From Sarcomyxa edulis (Eukaryota > Basidiomycota > Agaricomycetes > Agaricales > Mycenaceae), in the NCBI GenBank assembly GCA_009761415.1, contig QUOL01000004.1, forward strand, positions 992,001 through 1,056,000: a stretch of 64,000 bases of DNA, in the 5' to 3' direction. This document shows positions 59,152 through 64,000 of this stretch, piece after piece; positions within the stretch are counted from its first letter, which is position 1; the number at the start of each line of letters is the position of its first letter. The notes beneath the pieces were generated by a model that was not told where the DNA came from, made no database searches, and saw only the letters and a program-made list of their open reading frames with translations. The translations under genes and the position numbers were made by a program.

Positions 59152-62085
59152 ATGGCGAAGATCTACTCATTCCAGTCCGAAGAAGGTCTCTCTGTCGCTA
59201 GGCCCTCCGAAAGGCAGCTTCCTCTGCCAGCTCCCCATACCCAACCACCCATGGCCACTTCTAGTTACCCAGAGTACAAAAGGGTCTATCCAAAAGAATT
59301 TAAGCTTCGTCATAATGGTGTCCAACACCCTTTTCCAGATCAGGCTGGTCTGAGCGTACAACCAGACATCCCTAGCTCGTCTAGCGCAGCTGGCATGACA
59401 GAGCGAAGGCAAGGCAAACGACCCCGGGCTACTCCTGCTGCAAGATATGACACCACTCCCCAAAAGCATACCCCGTCCCCCTCGTACCATATCGATCGGT
59501 CTAGTAGTCCGGATTTTAACGCCTTCAGAAGATTAGATGCAAGCACGAACCTCCGACGTATGTGGTCAAGTTTTCCGTAAGACTATCACGTTGACCATTG
59601 TCCTCGTATTGTCCTACAATTTATGCTAGGTGCGCAAAATACTTCGACAACGTTGCAATCGATACCCAGGACTAGCAGTTCGTCTGCTCCGACAGCGGCT
59701 CCTGGGAGACATCTGAGCATATTCGAGGAGCTAGTGACGAAAGACCGATATGTAGCAACGCCACCTAGCACCACTGGAGGTCCAGGTCTAGACGTCGACA
59801 CTTCAGGTATGTATACGCATGCACATGAGATTCTACTATTCTAAAATTGAGCATATTATTCACGCAGCTAAACTCGTTCCGAGACCCAGACCTTACCTCG
59901 ACATGAGGCTGCAGCCATCTTCTCAGTCGAAGAGGCACTCCGTTCACCGCAAACCCCCCTCGAGGTTTGAGCCAGACAGCAAACCCGACAGCGGCGACGA
60001 AATGGACGCATTACCTACCATTCGACAGATGTTAGCTAAAACACGACCATCTTATCCATTCGATTACCTCCAAACCAGAGAACCTCTCAGTGCCAGTGCC
60101 AGTCAACCAGCGCCTACAACAAGCTCAGCAAAGCCAGATGCTCCTGTGTTTGCTTCTCAGGTCCCTCGCATTGATCTACTTCCTGCGGTCAAAACTCGGC
60201 CATTATCACAGCAACCATCGCAGACCTCTGTTTCTGCTAGTATCGCTTCTGGGACAGTCATAACCGCCGCAGATGCAAAAGACAATACTATTGTGAACAG
60301 TACAAAAAAAGAACGCCAAATTCTTGTTAAAGCGGGCACCGTGTCACGAAGGATCAGTACTCGCATCGCTAATAAAACTAAATCTTCTCCATCTCTTACT
60401 CCAACTCCGTCCTCTTCAACCGTCAAACCCAATATGGACGCTACCTCCTCCTCGACTGCTACAGGGACTTCATTGCCTGCAGCCTCCGCACGTCGTGCTA
60501 TCGTCAATCCAAAAAAGGCAGGGATCCAAGACAACTCCAACTCCCAAATTTCGCTGAGAAGAGGAAGGTCACGAACTACTGGCATAGCGAGTACCCCCAA
60601 AGCAATTTCTGCGACACCGTCAAAGCTGAGGGATGAGATCACCAGCACTGTTGCCCAGGACCAATCGGTCGATGTAGCTCCCCTGGCAACATCGTCCGTG
60701 GAAGCCACAGCGGCAGATTTACCGGCAGGTGGAATGATAGCCAGTACATCGGCTTCGACTATGGCCAATCAACTAAGCGCTGCTATGAAGATCACTGAAC
60801 CACTTCCTCAGTCTGAGGCCTCAGGCTCTGGGCAGAGTGCTGTAACGCCGCGTTCCGCGACACACGTCATTGATGTCGATATGGTTCCTCCTCACCCGAG
60901 CCCAAGAACAAGACCTAAACCAAGGACCGCAAATGCGAATAGCGCAGGCTCCGATGTACAAATCATATACGCGGGTCCCTCCCTAGTCGGGAGTCCTGCG
61001 AAACGTAGACGCACCGACGATGACGACAACGCTGCAGTGCCGCACAAGCGCACAAAGAGTCATCAGAAACACCCAAAGCATTGGCTTCTGGATGGCAACA
61101 TCATCATCGAATTAAATGACATCCGTTTCAAGCTGCACAGGAGTCGACTCTCCGAGCAGTCCGCTCATTTTGCACAAATATTCGATGACGAGAGTGCGGT
61201 TGATAGTCTTGTAGATGGATACCCTGTGTACAACCTGGACAAGTCTGGTATCTCTGTGCAAAATTTTGTATCACTATTGGATGCGATGAACGACGCAGTG
61301 TAGGTTTATGTGTCTCCATCTTGTCCTTTATGAGTGTCTAATAAGTCCGTCATTGAAGGTCGTATATCCTCCAACCACCGCCTTTCCTCACGGTCATCTC
61401 CATCCTCCGTGCGTCAATGACACTCAAATTCCCCGCCTTTCAGAAGTGGACGACGGCATACATCGAGAGGATATGGTCCCCAAACCTTCAAGAGGTCTCT
61501 TCGCATGTCATTCCGTACGCCTTGGAGACTGTCGTACTTGCTAGACGGTATGGCCTCGACGCAGTGCTGAAAAGAGCATTATACGAATTGGTCCGTTCAC
61601 CAGGTTTCCATCCTGTCACTCTGGTCCCCGATGCAAACGAAAATGCACATAATTCTCGAGAAGCTACGCTATCTCTACTAGACTTTCAGATGTTACTCGA
61701 AGTTCGCGAACAACTCACAGAAGCATGGCTCCACGTTGCAAACTTCACCTCTCATCGAGGTGATAATGCCCTAAAATGTCCACTTGACGCCACTGTTAGT
61801 ATGCGAAACGGCTTGCCATACGGTCCGTGCCTATATTCGGTGCATAATACCTCACATGCAGAATACCTACACGACCAAATTGTCGACCTTTCCGGGCCCA
61901 TAAACCGGAAATGGATGTACGATCCGGTAGTGGGTATCAATGCGATAATCGACGCCCTCAAAGGTGTTCGGGAGCGAGGCGGCAGGGACGGTTGTTGTGA
62001 AGAGTGCAAAGGCTGGTTCCAACAGCAATATAATGACCTGCAAACGAAGCTGTGGCACGACTTGGATGGTTGGTTCAGATTATAG
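59152..62085 (+). CDS. BTB/POZ domain protein with long disordered N-terminus
   Basis: Exons 59152-59557, 59630-59806, 59868-61299, 61359-62085. Start MAKIYSFQSEEGLSVARPSE; the first ~640 residues are Ser/Pro/Thr-rich and probably disordered, with NLS-like AKRRRTDDDD. The BTB/POZ fold begins KHWLLDGNIIIELNDIRFKL-HRSRLSEQSAHFAQIF and crosses the last intron (DAMNDAV|SYILQPPPF). After it: KWTTAYIERIWS, ALETVVLARRYGLDAVLKRA, and a Cys-containing tail (GCCEECKGWFQQQYNDLQTK). Agaricomycete genomes carry large families of BTB proteins of this layout; no role is assigned. A CUL3 adaptor role is possible but there is no Kelch or MATH partner domain. Confidence 0.85.
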
Positions 62086-62206
62086 TACCGAGTAGTTCCT
62101 TGCTGATCATTGCTGGATTAACGTTCCAAAATACCCCGGTGCACTTGCCTCTAAATGCAGTCTAAATATGATGTGTCCAAGGCAAATCAGTCGATGACAC
62201 TGCCAG

Positions 62207-64000
62207 TCATCGGTCAGCTCTCTTCCTGCTTTTCCCTCCCTTAGTCTCATTGACATTAGTCCGTTTTCCGTTTCGACCTGAGTCTACTACTACACCTCCT
62301 CCGCCGGCTGGAACAGCTAGGGCATGATCCGTTTCCCTGATATGCGAGAACAGTTTTGTTTTGCTGGAAAACGACTCTCCACATTCGTTACATCGATGCT
62401 AAACAAAACGGCAACAGGTCAGTCAACACTATGTGTATGAATGTGAGATACATACCGCATCTGTTTGGCCTTCACCACCAGCAGCTGCAGCAGCCGCCTT
62501 TTTTGCTTCTTTGGCTCGTCTCAGATCTCGCTTCGTCGGTGGTTTCGTACCCTCCAACGCAGCTGTGGTTGTATCATCTTCCGGAACATCCGGAACCTTC
62601 TCAGCATCATCGACATCCCCTGCTACAGCCTGAGCCTTCTTCGCCTCCCTCTTCTTCCTCATCTCTCGTTTAGTTTTCACCTGTGTTTTCTCCGAATCTG
62701 GATCCGCCACCTCCTCCAGATTTATGGTTTGGTCGACCGCATTGCTAGCACCCGCTTCGGATCCTTCGGAGACGTCTACAGTTCTTCTGTTCAAGGCTGC
62801 GCCCTTTTTGTCTTTCGTGGGACTTTCACGAGGCGAGGAAGGTTTCCCTTTCGTTTTGACTTTCTTTCGCAATGATTCTTCCTCGTTCACTGGAGGATCT
62901 GATATCGGTATCGGTATTCGCAAGTCGTCAGCATTCGAAGGTGATTTGTCGAATATTGGAGTGAGGCTTCGAGTGGAACCTGGACTTGTTCTGGTTGCTC
63001 CGTGATCCTTGTTCTCGTCAATCGACGTCTCATCCTCAAATGCATCTTCCTCACCCTCATCACCTAACCCCAGCTCCTCCTCTTCTTGCCACATTTCCAT
63101 TCTGACCCTCTCCACCTCCTTCAAATGCCTCTTACTCCTCTCATGGCTCTCCCATGCCTTCTCGCTCCTGAAGACTTTCCCACAGACTACACACTCCCAG
63201 TCCTCCGCCTCCTCACCGCCATCCCCTCCTCCTTCCATGAAGGCCCACTCCAGATCCGCATACTCTGCGTCTCGAGCGCGCGTGTCAGGTTTCTGCCATG
63301 GTTGGTCGACGTACGTGGATTCGGGCTGTTGTGTTCTACTGGAGGGTGGTGGTGCGGAAACGGGGGTGTTGGAACCAGATGCAACTTTTGCTTGGTGGGC
63401 CTTGTACCGTGGATCTCGCTTCCTAATGAACTTTACTAAGGACTGGAGAAAAGTCAGATGAATGATGTCATGTATGTCGTTTTGATTGAGACACTCACGC
63501 GAACGGTCTCGTTATATTCTCTACGTGCATCTTCACGGGCTTTCTTGTTATCCTTCTCCATTAACCTAACGATACACGAGATTGTTAACGAAAGGAAACG
63601 ACGGTCACGTATACACACACCTTCTGACCCTTCTCTCTGGGGCTTCCGAGGTATTCCACTGATCCTCCCAAGAAAAGTCCTTGGCCGTAGAGAAATTGAG
63701 CCAGATATTATAGAAGGATTTGACTGGCGTAGGAGATGCAGCAGAATCACCAGTCCATGTCCATGTCGAATACCCAAATGAGGGGTAGAGATCGTGGACC
63801 TCAGGTGTGAGCAGAGATTCGTCGTGTGCGAGTCTCTCGAATAAATGTCGATATATGGCAAAGTAGCTCTACAATCGAGTCTAGATGAGCACTGAAGAAA
63901 AGCGCGATCAAGGACGGCACACTCACACTGTCATCGTCTCCAAATCCGGACCATACTCCAGGGTTCAAAAAGGGAGCGAGATGTCTGACAGTCAATCCTC
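62207..64000 (-). CDS. JJJ1: J-protein JJJ1/DNAJC21 (partial, J domain beyond window)
   Basis: Hsp70 co-chaperone for late cytoplasmic 60S ribosome maturation. Visible exons: beyond 64000 to 63927, 63868-63621, 63565-63499, 63442-62456, 62398-62207. Reads LTVRHLAPFLNPGVWSGFGD, SYFAIYRHLFERLAHDE, then WLNFSTAKDFSWEDQWNTSE-APERRVRRLMEKDNKKARED (the family's signature middle), LVKFIRKRDPRYKAHQ, a C2H2 finger WECVVCGKVFRSEKAWESHERSKRH, an acidic then Lys-rich linker, and a second C2H2 finger HRCNECGESFSSKTKLFSHI with a basic tail. The N-terminal J domain must lie right of the window. Two fingers plus the WxxFxTxKxF region exclude other J-proteins. Confidence 0.94.

Noticed and set aside
60157..60768. 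203-codon minus-strand frame within the BTB gene
   Set aside because: Antisense of the Ser/Thr-rich disordered region; no domain, and the plus-strand gene is continuous.
62433..63461. Plus-strand frames opposite JJJ1
   Set aside because: Complement of the acidic and Lys-rich linker of JJJ1; no independent signal.

Overview
The window is genomic DNA of a filamentous basidiomycete, most likely an Agaricomycete. The genes have many short introns (mostly 45-70 bp), intergenic gaps are often under 150 bp, and the gene set (GH79 glycosidase, Hom-type homeodomain factor, BTB protein, DIRS-like and Ty1/copia retroelements) is typical of mushroom-forming fungi. No rRNA, tRNA or CRISPR signal was seen. 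All gene models below were spliced by eye from both strands; exon borders are inferred from splice signals plus family alignment by memory.

Layout. 1-3865 (-): Gln-rich ARID protein (SWI1-like), cut by the left window edge. 3866-7295: gene-poor. 7296-9866 (-): DBP2/DDX5 RNA helicase. 10364-11511 (-): Rsr1/Rap-like small GTPase, head-to-head with 11656-12853 (+): nuclear cyclophilin. 12978-14849 (-): eIF4B. About 15.0-33.8 kb: a transposable-element island holding a solo copia LTR, decayed unknown ORFs, a repeat pair near 21.7/23.8 kb, a 3'-truncated DIRS-like element (25.9-28.38 kb) abutting a 3'-truncated copia element (28.38-32.44 kb), and a foldback/MITE-like element (32.5-33.44 kb).

From 33.9 kb the housekeeping genes return: mitochondrial citrate synthase (-), TRM8 tRNA m7G methyltransferase (+), exosome RRP41 (-), nicotinate phosphoribosyltransferase (+), GH79 glucuronidase-like enzyme (-), ZNF830-like zinc finger (+), U1-70K with an RGG tail (+), homeodomain factor with a 209-bp perfect duplication upstream (+), TIM13 (-), Zn(II)2Cys6 factor (+), DEDDh 3'-5' exonuclease (+), sulfite oxidase (-), COX12 (-), PRP18 (+), BTB protein (+) and JJJ1/DNAJC21 (-, cut by the right edge).

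Themes. Several genes serve mitochondria (citrate synthase, TIM13, COX12, perhaps the exonuclease). Several serve RNA metabolism (DBP2, cyclophilin, eIF4B, TRM8, RRP41, U1-70K, PRP18, JJJ1). I found no operon-like novel system. The most distinctive signals are in gene structure: seven GC-AG introns in five genes, an 8-nt microexon, three start-codon-only first exons, a 499-nt intron in DBP2, and coding-to-coding gaps as small as 33-88 bp.
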